From positions 52,191,257-52,255,256 of the forward strand of contig OZ023273.1 in assembly GCA_964007475.1 (NCBI GenBank): a stretch of 64,000 bases of DNA, written 5' to 3'. The position numbers and the translations under genes are program-made. How positions within the stretch are numbered: the stretch's first letter is position 1; each line of letters begins with the position of its first letter. Of the stretch, positions 12,624-23,800 are shown piece after piece. The notes under the pieces were generated by a model that worked only from the letters and a program-made list of their open reading frames with translations, had not been told where the DNA came from and made no database searches. The stretch is from Hybos culiciformis. Lineage: Eukaryota > Arthropoda > Insecta > Diptera > Hybotidae.

Positions 12624-12793
12624 GGGACTGTTCACATATTACGTAACGATTTTTTTGCCGTTTTTTAACCCCCCCCCCATAGTAACAGATCGTAACAAAT
12701 TCCGAAGACCCCTCCCCTCCCAGAAGAATAACATAACAAAAGTTAAACACTTTTTAAATTACTTTTTAAGTTACGTAATTTGTGAACAGCCCC
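12624..12793. mobile_element. 170-bp MITE with GGGRCTGTTCACAWATTACGTAA inverted ends
   Basis: The left end begins GGGACTGTTCACATATTACG. The reverse complement of the right end begins GGGGCTGTTCACAAATTACG, about 24 bp with two mismatches. The interior holds a C-run (12669-12678) and a second C-rich patch. Flanks share only AAA, so the target duplication is uncertain. A non-autonomous DNA transposon; its superfamily cannot be settled from this copy. Confidence 0.75.
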
Positions 12794-13120
12794 AAAGCAA
12801 TTTAAGATATTTGAAAATTTCGAAAACTTAATTTTCACTAAACTTTTTCATGTTTTTTTCTATTAAGGACAAATAAAATTCTTTTTAATACTGCAGTTGC
12901 AATTTGCAATCCACATAATAAATTTAAAAAAATTAAATAGAATTAGATTATAACTATAATTTCAATATCAAAGTATTATAAATTTTATGTCAAAATACAA
13001 AATACCTACTTTAAATTCAAAATATTTAAAATATATGTGAATGGAATTTTTAGTTTTAGATATTACTTGTATATTGATATATGATATATGATGATAATTA
13101 CATTTTTTGATCATATATCA

Positions 13121-13859
13121 CAGTGGTCGCAATTAAATTTTAGGTATCGTGCCAAAAACGATGATTTTCCTCAAACCATTATTTCAGCATGCCGAATTTA
13201 TTCCATAAAATAAAATTGAAATGTAAGAAATTAATATGTAGGTACTAATTCGTTTTTATATTAATTTTTATTTATTTCATATAAAAAAATTTAAATATAT
13301 TTAATCAAAAGAAAACAAAAATGTTAGATATATTCTTTTCAATATCAAAAATTAAATTAAACAAAACATAATAAGAATTAAACAACGAAAAATAAAAAAT
13401 ATCAAAAAGTAAACAATAAATAAAAGTTTACTTAAATTAGTAAGGAACACAATATTTTTTCTACTGTTGTCCAGTATGAGATCTTTTTTGTATGAATTGC
13501 GACGCTAAGAGGTCTATATTTTGTATGTAATTGGTTACTTTTAAAGCAAGACAAGCCACGGAATTGTCACTAGTAATTCTGTTTCCGGTTTTGGTTAAAA
13601 TTACATTTATTTGATAAAATAAGAATTAGCAAAAGTAAGTTGAAGGAAATACTGTCAATACAGCTATTGCTAGCTTTTTTAATGATAAAAACTGATTTGG
13701 GAGATTTTGCCACAACTTTAGAACTTCATCGTTCATGTTAAATGTTATATCATTTTCTCTTAATTGATTTTCGACCATTATTCGCAAATCGACAATTTTT
13801 TTTTCATATTTTATCACGCGTGCCAGCAAAATTTCGAGGCCACGTAATTGCGATCACCG
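13121..13859 (-). mobile_element. hAT element with transposase C-terminal remnant; target duplication ATATATCA
   Basis: The ends are CAGTGGTCGCAATTA on the left and, as reverse complement, CGGTGATCGCAATTA on the right. Both flanks carry ATATATCA (13113-13120 and 13860-13867), a perfect 8-bp target duplication. The minus strand encodes the C-terminal part of a hAT transposase, described separately. At 739 bp it is far too short to be autonomous and must be internally deleted or 5'-truncated. Confidence 0.9.
13461..13829 (-). pseudogene. hAT transposase C-terminal (dimerisation) fragment with one in-frame stop
   Basis: One minus-strand frame runs from 13829 to the stop at 13461-13463, interrupted by a single TAA at 13626-13628. 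The first part contains LAIAVLTVFPSTYFC, matching the hAT block that normally reads as aliphatics, then TVFGSTYLCE. The second part contains NRITSDNSVACLALKVT and ends near the motif SHTGQQ, like the end of ZBED/SCAND3-type hAT proteins. The TAA falls where the family usually has Glu after the Cys, so one substitution could account for it. I see no zinc finger or catalytic core, so this is a non-functional remnant. Confidence 0.75.
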
Positions 13860-13867
13860 ATATATCA

Positions 13868-14250
13868 CGACATGTCACTAATTGTTCGGCGGGACAATTT
13901 GCGGAAAAATACTACGTCCCAACTATAAATGTAAAAATCGTCGGAAGAGATATTATTTAAATTTTATTTTAATTTAACTTTTTGTTATAAGTAAAGAATA
14001 TAAGTTAAATTAAATGTTTTTTTGGCATGTAAAAAAAATTCATAATAAAATATAAATTTATTTGATTCCTAATGAGAAGTTGAAAAGTTGGTAAACCTTT
14101 TAACTCTTTTTTGAAAATTTGTAAATTTCATACAGAATCTTTTTTATAAATTTGCTTTTTGGCGGGATTTTTTGTGCTAAAGCGGGACGTCGGGACAAAT
14201 ACCTTTGGGCGGGACAATCCCGCCGAAATCGGGACGCCTGGAAGCCCTAC
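13868..14250. mobile_element. Remnant of an older GGCGGGAC-rich DNA element
   Basis: GGCGGGACAA occurs at about 13889 and again near 14209, with further CGGGAC words. The right edge, read on the minus strand, begins AGGGCTTCCAGGCGTCCCG, which resembles hAT termini. The hAT element at 13121-13859 may have inserted into or beside this element. Its left end was not found, so the boundaries are approximate. Confidence 0.4.
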
Positions 14251-17200
14251 TAATTGCAGCGTTGAATTCGTGTATATAGGTACATTTGTTCTGTTACTCT
14301 CTGACGAAGCACAATTTTCATAACTAAAATCGAACATACCGTATTAGTACAATATTTTAAAAATGAATGTACCTACATGTACTCACATGTATGTACCTAG
14401 CCACCCAATTGTTTAAGTTCTAATGACAAAAATTATCCAAAAACGCTTTTTTTAATTTGATTGGATACGGAAAAACAACTAATTTAAGTATTTTTATTTA
14501 CCATGATGATTATCGAAAATCGAAACAAAGATAAAGAATAGAAACATAAAACATAAAAACAAAAGAAAATTACCTAAACTTAAAATCAGAATAACAAAAT
14601 AAATAAAAAAAAAATTAAAAATAAATTAATAGTTTTTGACGCAGCTTACAATTTAAAAGTTAAGAAAGAAGAAAAGTTATAATATTTGTTAGGTCAATCG
14701 GTTAAATTTTTGTATAGGATTTTTAAGAGAAAATATTTCACCAAAAGAGAGTCTAAGGATGTATCTTTTTAAAATTTTATGTATTTAGTTAGGGAGTACA
14801 TAATATTCTCAAAAATAAAATTGGGAAATATCCTTAGAAATGAACTTTAAAGAACTTTTTTTTCTTTGCTAAATAAATATAATAATATTTCAGTTAGTCA
14901 ATAACAAATAGTGAACTAATAGAAATCTCCCAAAAACTCTGGAAAATCGTAATTTTGTCGATAATGTTTAATGTATAGATATTATATGTATGTATCTACA
15001 CATATATCTATGTTCTAATGTTTGTTTTATGTATATAACAAAATATGTTTAGATACATACATTATTTTTTTTAAATATTAAATTATCAGATTTTAGGTAG
15101 AAAAAGTGAACTTTGTGTGTGGCCTACATTGTAAATTAGAAAAATTATTTTGTTGATAATTTAATTACTTAACCTGTTAGATTTATTTACACACAATAAT
15201 GATATTCGACATTACAATCGCTTCAATAATGTGTAAAACATACAAAAATAAATTTATTTTTTGAATATTTTAAGTCATTTTTGACTTTTTTTTAACGCTT
15301 TGATTAAATTACAAAACAAGGTAAAAAAGTCACAGGTAAATTTCTGTGATGAGAATAATAATATTTTAAGATTTGCTATTGTACTACAATCACATCATTA
15401 AAATTTTACAATTTGACAATATTTTCTTTGAATTGAATTATCTATTTTAGTTTTCTAACGATGTGAAAAATAATCGTGATAGATTTTTTTTGCAAAGTTC
15501 TGCGTTCTACGTTTTGTTATTAATTTCTTTTATTATACGTCTATTGCATAAATTTAAGTACTTATTCACTATAAAACTATGAACATTATTTTATCAAATT
15601 AATTTTATGATTGCTATTTTATAAAATTTCGAGACAATAATTTTAATGACCAATGAACTTATCGGAGTAGGAGACAATTAATATGTCTTTATTGTTTTTT
15701 AATACACTTAACAATTGATTTTAATGAATATACACAGTTTTATTGACAATAAATCAAAGATAAATATATTCAATAAAATATATAATACATAAAACATAAT
15801 ACTAAAACATTGTTTTCAAGCAAAAATATTTAGATACATTTTAACACTGATCTTGAGTAAATCCTTAGATGTATAGTCATATTATAATTTTATATTGATT
15901 TATCTCGAGTATTTATATAAATATATATATATAAAACAAAACAAAAGCATATTCTCTGATAACTTTCCATATAAATAATCTATATTATAGAAAACTTAAA
16001 ATAAAAATAGATATGCTTTTGAAAAAAAATGAGGAATTTTCAATATTATATAACTAATATTAATATGCCAAAAGTAATTTATGAGATTTTAAAATCTGCT
16101 AAATTATGTGAAGATAATTTCTTTTATAAAAATTAATCAATTTCTCTTTAATAATGAATTAAAAAAGGTCTCTAAACACTTGGTATGTCAAGATAATATG
16201 AAATTTTCTTTAATTTGACTTAAATTATTAAACAAAAAAAGGTCTACAATAACGAAAAAATTTTAAATACATAATTGTGTTCTTTGAAGAAATTGTTATG
16301 AAGACAAAATTGATTTGAATGAAAATGGTCTAACCGAAAATATTATATATATTATTTTTTGAATATGTTTGGAAGTAAAAAAAAAATAATAAAATGTAAA
16401 TAGTAGTGTTATGTATTTGATATTAAATAATCTAATAAATATCTAATAAATAATATTTTTTAACTTAAATAGTGTAGCTATTGCATTGCCAATCCTGACA
16501 CTCTGACAGACAAATACAAGTTAAGTATTATACCAAATTTTATTTGAAATAAACATTTATTATTATTATCATTATTATTATTATATTATGATTATTTATT
16601 TATTTATTTATTAATTCGTTATTATTACAATAGTTCCTTAATAACTAGAAATAATATTAATAATTTTACAGAGTTTAGCTAATTGAAGCTTATCAACTGA
16701 ATTAAGTGGCTAATAATTTATTATTTACATTTATGTTTTAACATTTGAATTATAAGGGAAATTAGTGTAAAAAAAACCTCATGAGTGCATTTTTTTTTTT
16801 TTTTTTTATGATTATTATTATTGTATATACTCGTATTAGGAAAATAAAAGCCATAGGATGCTCCTGAATTGCAACAAATTTAGTCATATTCTAGATTTTA
16901 ATTTAACTAAACACACTCTAAAAAAAGAGTTATAAATACTCTTAAACTGAATTATGTATTAATAGCTAATATATTTAAATTCATTATTGATTTGTGTATA
17001 TTATTTTGTGTATATTATTTTGTGTTTGTTTTTATTTAGTATTTATTTTAAGAATATTGTAAATGAAATTGCAGAGCGGTTTTTTTTAATGGGGTTAATT
17101 CGTATAAAGAATTAATTTGTCTAGATCTAGACTGAAGTGAGTTTACTAGTTAGAATTTATATCATTATGGTATCATATCGATATTTATTCAGACTTCTAT

Positions 17201-18789
17201 GTATTATATTATATAGGTGAGTGAGTGTACTGTGTGAGATCTTAACAAATAATTAACAAAAATTTTTTTTAACATTATAAAACATATAACATATAATTAT
17301 ATATGTATAATATATAGATGTATTGTATATAAACTACACCAATTCGTATCGTTATTTTTAATAATTTGAATTCAGAAAACATTTGTTACAAAAAACGTGA
17401 TTCTTCTTTTGATTAAAACTTATTCGTTCAAATGTTAGAAAATGATAGAAAATTTAATATTTATTTTGAGTGATGATAGTGTCAATAATTTAATATAAAG
17501 TCAAAGTGACAACAAAACGTACTGTAAAAAATTTATCTTTAGGTAGTAATTGAAGTAAAATTATCTTCCCGCGTAAATGATGATGAAATAAAGTTAAAAG
17601 TTTTCGAAAAAAAAAAAAACTATAGGTATAATAATGTGTTAACTTTTTTCTTGCACGTAACTTATAATAGTAGGTATACATTTATTTACGTTTATTTCAA
17701 AACGTTATTTAATGTTCATATACTTACTTTTTTTTAATTAATTATTCAACTTTTATTTCATAAAAAAAAAAAGAATAAAATAAACAAAAACTTGAAAAAT
17801 AAATTAAGTTTCTCCATGGTTTCTCCCAAAATTGATATGCAGGAATATTTTTTGTAAAAAATTTAACGATTAATCAATTTGTTTTTGTTTTTTAAGTTTA
17901 TTTAGTTTTGTGCCTTAAAAAAATAGTACCAATTTTTTTCTATATACATATTTAGAGTTAGATCTCTGCGAAGCCAAGTAGGTATACATGGAACATGACT
18001 GATTATTAGGTTTTTTTTTTTGCTAAGATTATTTCTTATTTTGCGCAATACTCTTAAGATTATACTTAAATGATATGAAAAATATATAATTAGGTTAGGA
18101 TAAATCTTTGGACATTTATTGAAATTCCCAAGGGTCTTTTCGGTGACATTATATTTATATAACACTATTTTTATACATATAAAAATATAGGTATAATAAA
18201 GTACACCTTTTATATTTTGGAAATTCAGAAAGGATTTTTATTATTATTATTTTATTTTTCTTTATTAGGTAAGTTTTGTTGTGCTTCGAAAATTGTGATC
18301 TTAATAAATTATTTGGCTTAATGTTATCATCCAAAAATAACGACCAATATTTTAAGTTTCTAATTAGTTTAAGACAGACGGTATATTACGTTTCTAATAG
18401 ATAATAGAAAAATATAGGGAAAATTTTAATTTTAGAATTTCATTGCCTTTTATTTAAAATGATATGTATTAACTGAAAATATACAAAAAATGTTAAATTT
18501 GGCCTTTATCTTTTATCTTTTGCTGCCTGCTGAAGCTGAATCTTCGCTTTATTGGTATCTTTACCCTTACTATATCACTCAGTTTAACAGTCATTAGAGT
18601 ATATAAGACTGTTATTACACGAACTACCGTTGGACTCTTGAAATCAACTAAAATGTTATACTCAAATTTTCTACACAATAACAAAACAGAAAATTTGATT
18701 TCTTTTATTAATTTTTAAAATAATTATTGAGTAAGTATTAACAGCCTCAAAATTAAATAGATTTTCCAAACTCTAATCCAAAAATAAAA
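14251..18789. other. AT-rich stretch without a recognisable gene
   Basis: Long A/T tracts, ATTT- and TTA-type simple repeats (for example 16558-16615) and short TA runs (15917-15935). Open frames at 17490-17681, 17902-18165 and 18493-18684 on the minus strand lack motifs or splice partners and are not called. Confidence 0.5.
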
Positions 18790-18797
18790 AACCATGT

Positions 18798-19270
18798 CAG
18801 TGGCATAACTACAAATATTGCGCCCCTAGGCGAAAATAAATTTGCGCCCAACCACCCCAAAAAAAGGAACCAATAATTTTTGTTTTATTTTTAAAAATTT
18901 ATTTTTTAATTTTTTATAAAAAAATAACTCTTCAGTTTTCGTCTATTATTCTAATTATCATATAACTGGCGACTCTACAACGCCGTTTTGAATGAACATT
19001 AAACTTCTTTTTTAAGTCGGAAACAACTCACGATCTTTATAGGGTGTCAAGTTTCAGCTGTTATCGACCAGATAGCAGATATAGATATCCCTGCATGCTT
19101 AAATTCATTTTTGAAGTAATATTCTTAGTGAGATTTTGAATTAAAATAAATAAAAACTTTTTTTGTGAAAAATCATGAATTTTGTTGGTAAAATGATGAC
19201 AAACGGTGCGCCCTTTAACTTTGTGCGCCCGCAGCATTTGCTGCGTTCGCCTACCGTTAGTTACCCACTG
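18798..19270. mobile_element. hAT-type element with perfect 8-bp target duplication AACCATGT
   Basis: Left end CAGTGGCATAACTA; reverse complement of the right end CAGTGGGTAACTA. Both flanks are AACCATGT (18790-18797 and 19271-19278). Subterminal regions carry GCGCCC...TAGGCGAA on the left and the inverted equivalent (TTCGCCTA, GCGCCC) on the right, so the inverted similarity extends past the tips. The 473-bp interior has no convincing transposase frame. Confidence 0.9.
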
Positions 19271-19278
19271 AACCATGT

Positions 19279-20679
19279 GTGTAACACGTAGGAAAACCGT
19301 TTTTTCTGAAAACGGCCTGTTTTCGGCTAGCGTATAGATCAAAAATCCATGTCTAGTTCGGAAAAAAAAATCACTTTTCCCACCTTGTTGCACAAAGCTA
19401 TTATTTCGTAATTGAAAAATTAAAATTTTTATCAATTATGTACGTAGTAAAAAAAAAGTATAATAAAGAAAAATTTTAATAAAAATAATTTTTTTTGTGT
19501 TTCTTTTGAAATGCAATTTTTTTTATTTGTATTTCTTGTATTAAAAACGAAGAAGAAGATTGTTATTTGAAGTACATAAAAGAAGAATTATTTTTTTCTT
19601 ATATCAAAAATTTTCATTTCATTCAAATTAATCTGTTTGCAGCAATCCAAAATATTTTGCTTTCAAAATAAAGAAAAGTGGTGTTTTTATAGTAATTAAA
19701 GACACACATAACTAAAACAAAAGTGATATAAAAGAAAATAAATAATAACAAAAAAAAAAAATTTTTTTTCCTTTATTTTTATTTATTCGAAGAAAAATAG
19801 TGCGCAAATGAAAATTTTAAGATTTTTAAGCATAATAATTTTGTATGTAAAATTTTAGAAAATAGTAAAACAATAAAATTTCTTTCTTCCCAAAAGAGTC
19901 CTTACAGTATTATTTATTTTCTAGCATTACCGGTTTTTTTATTTTTTGGTTTAATGTCAAAATTATTACCTACTATTTATCCAATCATTAAATATCTAAA
20001 TATGTTGTTTGTAATTTATAAGAATTTTGGAAAACGAAGTATAAAGCTCCACAATCTAAATCCTTGTAAACAATCGCGAACTTACCATTTTTGACATCTA
20101 CCTGCATTCACATTCACATACTTATTTTCATCAGAATCAATTAAAAGTTAAAAAAAGAACAAAAAAAAAATATTAAAATCTTATCCTTAACCTGAAATTG
20201 AAGTGTGATATTCAAAAGATCGAAACAGATTTAGCATTTTAATAATTTTAAACAAAGTCGATAAACGGCCCTTTTTTCACAGAAAAGAAGTTTTATGAAA
20301 GATATTGTGAGATCCTTGTCAATTATACATAAAATATTCTGAGTAAGTAAATGCAATTATTTAGAAAATGTTTTTTTTTTTGTATCGATTAATAGATTAA
20401 AATTGAAGTTTTTATGAATAATTTTAATTAATCAATCATATTTAGAAGAAAATTTATTTAATTTTTGGAAATTTGAAATTCTTGAAATGTTATTTATATA
20501 CAAATATACGTTTTTGAGCATTAAAATCATAAATAAAAAAATTTGGTGTTTATTCATATACATATAAATAGTAAATAGTTCATTGTGTTTGTTTATATAG
20601 CTTTATTTCTTTTTAACGTGCAATCAGATAATTAGATCTTAATTTTTGACCTAATCTAAAATCTATTGTGGTGGGGGAT
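19279..20679. other. AT-rich stretch; one small GC-richer hairpin near its start
   Basis: Around 19290-19330 CCGTTTT/AAAACGG can pair across a five-base loop and is followed by a CCTGTTTTCGG. It has no attached gene. The remainder is AT-rich and featureless. Confidence 0.4.
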
Positions 20680-20873
20680 GGAAATAAGGCCGCGGGAAAT
20701 AAGGCCGCGACGTTTTTTTGCTAGCCGCGAGGAATTTTATGCGGTCTTATTTCATTTTTCAAAATGAAATAAGACCGCGAGGATTTTTTCGCGGCCTTAT
20801 TTTATTTTTCAAAATGAAATAAGACCGCAACAAAAAACCTATCGCGGCCTTATTTCCCGCGGCCTTATTTCAC
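20680..20873. repeat. Foldback element A built from TGAAATAAGRCCGCG units
   Basis: About eight copies of the word GAAATAAGGCCGCG or GAAATAAGACCGC occur in both orientations. The ends are tandem pairs in opposite orientation (20681-20710 and about 20843-20873). Inside are two near-perfect hairpins: 20741-20758 pairs exactly with 20761-20778 around a two-base loop, and 20791-20808 pairs with 20811-20828 with two mismatches. No coding sequence. Its GC-rich CCGCG blocks stand out strongly from the flanks. Related in design to the element at 36634-36925. Confidence 0.8.
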
Positions 20874-23800
20874 TGCACATAACTTCATTTCCTCAGTTCG
20901 TGAAATATTTTGCATTTACATTATTGCATATAGAAATTTCAGTAAAATCGGTTGCAATTGAAAGGATTGTTTCAGACAAAGCTTCTGAATTATACATTAT
21001 AATATTATAACTATCTATAAATTAAATTGTATAAAAAGAAAATAAATGAAACTAATTTTCTTTAGGATATATAATTCAATTTATTTATTTTTATTTTTTT
21101 TTCTTTATAATATAATAAACAGATAAAATTTTTAAAGAGTTTTATAATTTAAAGATTTTTCCTAAGTTAACATTAACAGAAAATTTATTACTTTTAAGTT
21201 GTTTTTTTTTTTTTGTTTTACTTATTTAAATAAAGATTTTTTTTGTTTCATTTATTATTTATTTTAATTTATATAATATATAATATTTTATTTTTTTTAT
21301 TCAACTTCAACTATATAACAACAAAATCATTCATTCAATAAAAAGAAATCTCAATGAAAAATAAACAAAAAAAAAGTTAAGTAATTAGAATTTTTAGCTA
21401 AAGTTTTCATAAGTTTTACATAACAATTAATTTATATATATAGATATATATAATATTTTATATTTACAATCAGGGGAATTTACATAAGTATAAAATTTAT
21501 AAATTATATAATATATACATAGAGATGTAAAATGTAATTAATTATATTATATACAGGGTGGGAAATTTTTTATTTTAGTTCAATTTTCTTGTGATAGTTG
21601 AAGTTAGGAAACTATAGTTGGACCAAAATATGTTCAATTTAATTTCTTTTTTCTTGTTTAATTTAAAAGATTAATCAAAAGAATTTTGATTATTGACTTT
21701 CTTGTTATATGTTTTTTAAGTATACTTTTTTTTAAAAAATAATTTATATTAATGTTTAACCAAATATAAAATAGTTCAAAGTAAGTGCAACAACATATAA
21801 CTTTTACAATAAAAAATAAGCATAATTTTTTATTATTTTTTCAATATCGATAAAACACATTTGAATTTAAATTTTATAATATTAACATTTAAATACTCTT
21901 GAATCTTAGGATATATGTAAGATTTAGAATATTTGAAAGAAACTTTTTTTATCTGTTTTCTAAAATTTTACCATTGATGTGATTTTTGTTAAGAGATTTA
22001 GGTCTAGAAAAAGACAAATAAAATCAGTTATTGGGTCTAAAGTAATTTTTGAAATTTAAAATTAACTTATTTAAACTGGATAAAATAATAAAAAAAAACA
22101 ACAAAATTTGTTTTAGCTGATTTTCTTTAATTTTAGATTATTAACATTGATAGCAATATAGTACAATAGAAATCTAACATACTGTACACACTATCAAAAA
22201 CTATACGTACAATCAAAAACCATTCTGTTATGCTTTTTGAAAAATAAGATCTTTTTATATATTTCTCTGCTTATAGTGAAAGCTATATATAAAACTATAT
22301 ATAAAACTTTTGAGTTTCTATAAAGGAATTGAATTGTTATCTAACTTTTAACACCGATCATCGAAATTTCAATAATTAAAAATCTTTAACAGAAAATATA
22401 TTTCTTAATTTGCTACTTTTTTCATCATAATTATCATTCTATAGTAAAATTGAAAAGAAGAAAAAAATCATATTTTTCGATATTTTTATTCTCTTTTTAA
22501 TCCTTTCCTATCGGTCACGGTCATAAATTTTTTTATATGGTGGTACCTATATTTATAGAAATTAGATTAAGAAAAATTAAAGATAAGGTTTAGAACCTCT
22601 GAATTTTCTTTTTGTTTCTTTTATTTTTGAGTATAAACTTAAATTTTTTTATTAAAGAAGCTTTGAACGTGATAGTAATATTCTATATTATTAATATGTA
22701 TAAAAAAAATAAAAGGGATAAAAATTATAATAAAATATTTGTATTTTCATATATTATTATTATAAATTATATAATATACATATAGATATTTGGGGTTGTT
22801 TTAATAAAAATTATTATAGAATGAATATAGGACAACAAAATTGTAAACAAACTTAAAATATCTTATTTTATGATTGTATTTTATGTATTATTATATTAGT
22901 CCAACTATGCCTACCTAATCTACATTTTAAATTTTCATTACGTAAACATATTGAATGTGTATTTTTTTTTTTTTTTTTACTTTTTTGCTTTATTTATTTT
23001 TATTTTTTTTTTTTATCTTTTTGTTTTTATTTTACATAATTTTTTATTTTTTTTTTGAACAGTGATTTTATAATTCCATACATGTAATTTTTTGAAAAAT
23101 AATAGTTATATATATAGTAAATTTTCTATACATAAAATTTTAATTACAAAAAATTATTTTATTTACGATTTGTTATATAATGAATAATGTGGTCAATTAT
23201 TTTTATTATTTATTATGTTTATTAATAAAAATATTTTCAGTATTTTAAATTCATTAATATTAATTTTATAATATTTTTTTTTTCACATTTTTAAAAATTG
23301 TTGTTTCATTTTCAATTTATTTAGAATTTCTGGTTTTATTTAAAAAAAAAAAAAAATTCGTAAAAAAAAGAAATTATAATCTTATATCTATAATTATAAG
23401 AGAAAGGGAAATGTATTTAAAAGCACCCATATGGAAATTTAAATAGTACACTCAAATTTTTATTTATTTCTTTTTGTTCAACATTTTTCTTTAGTTTTGT
23501 ATTCTTCTCATTTGGAAAAATTCTTTATAAAAATGTTTACAAGAAAATTATATTTTAAAGATTATTATTTTTTTTTTTTGAGAAGTATACTTATAACAAA
23601 ATTTGTATAAAGAGTCTCTTGAAATGAGCATAAAATATACAACAACTTAAGAAAAATGTAACAAATTTTGAACAAAATTTATTAAAAATATGAAAGTATA
23701 CTATTTAAATTTTCCATCACTAATTACCATTATAATTTTTTTATTTTTAATTAAAATAAATATTCAGAATATAATTTTAGTAATCAAATAATTCATTGTT

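Noticed and set aside
21553..21575. ATATACAGGGTGGGAAATT, like the start of some insect transposons
   Set aside because: No matching second end or target duplication was found.
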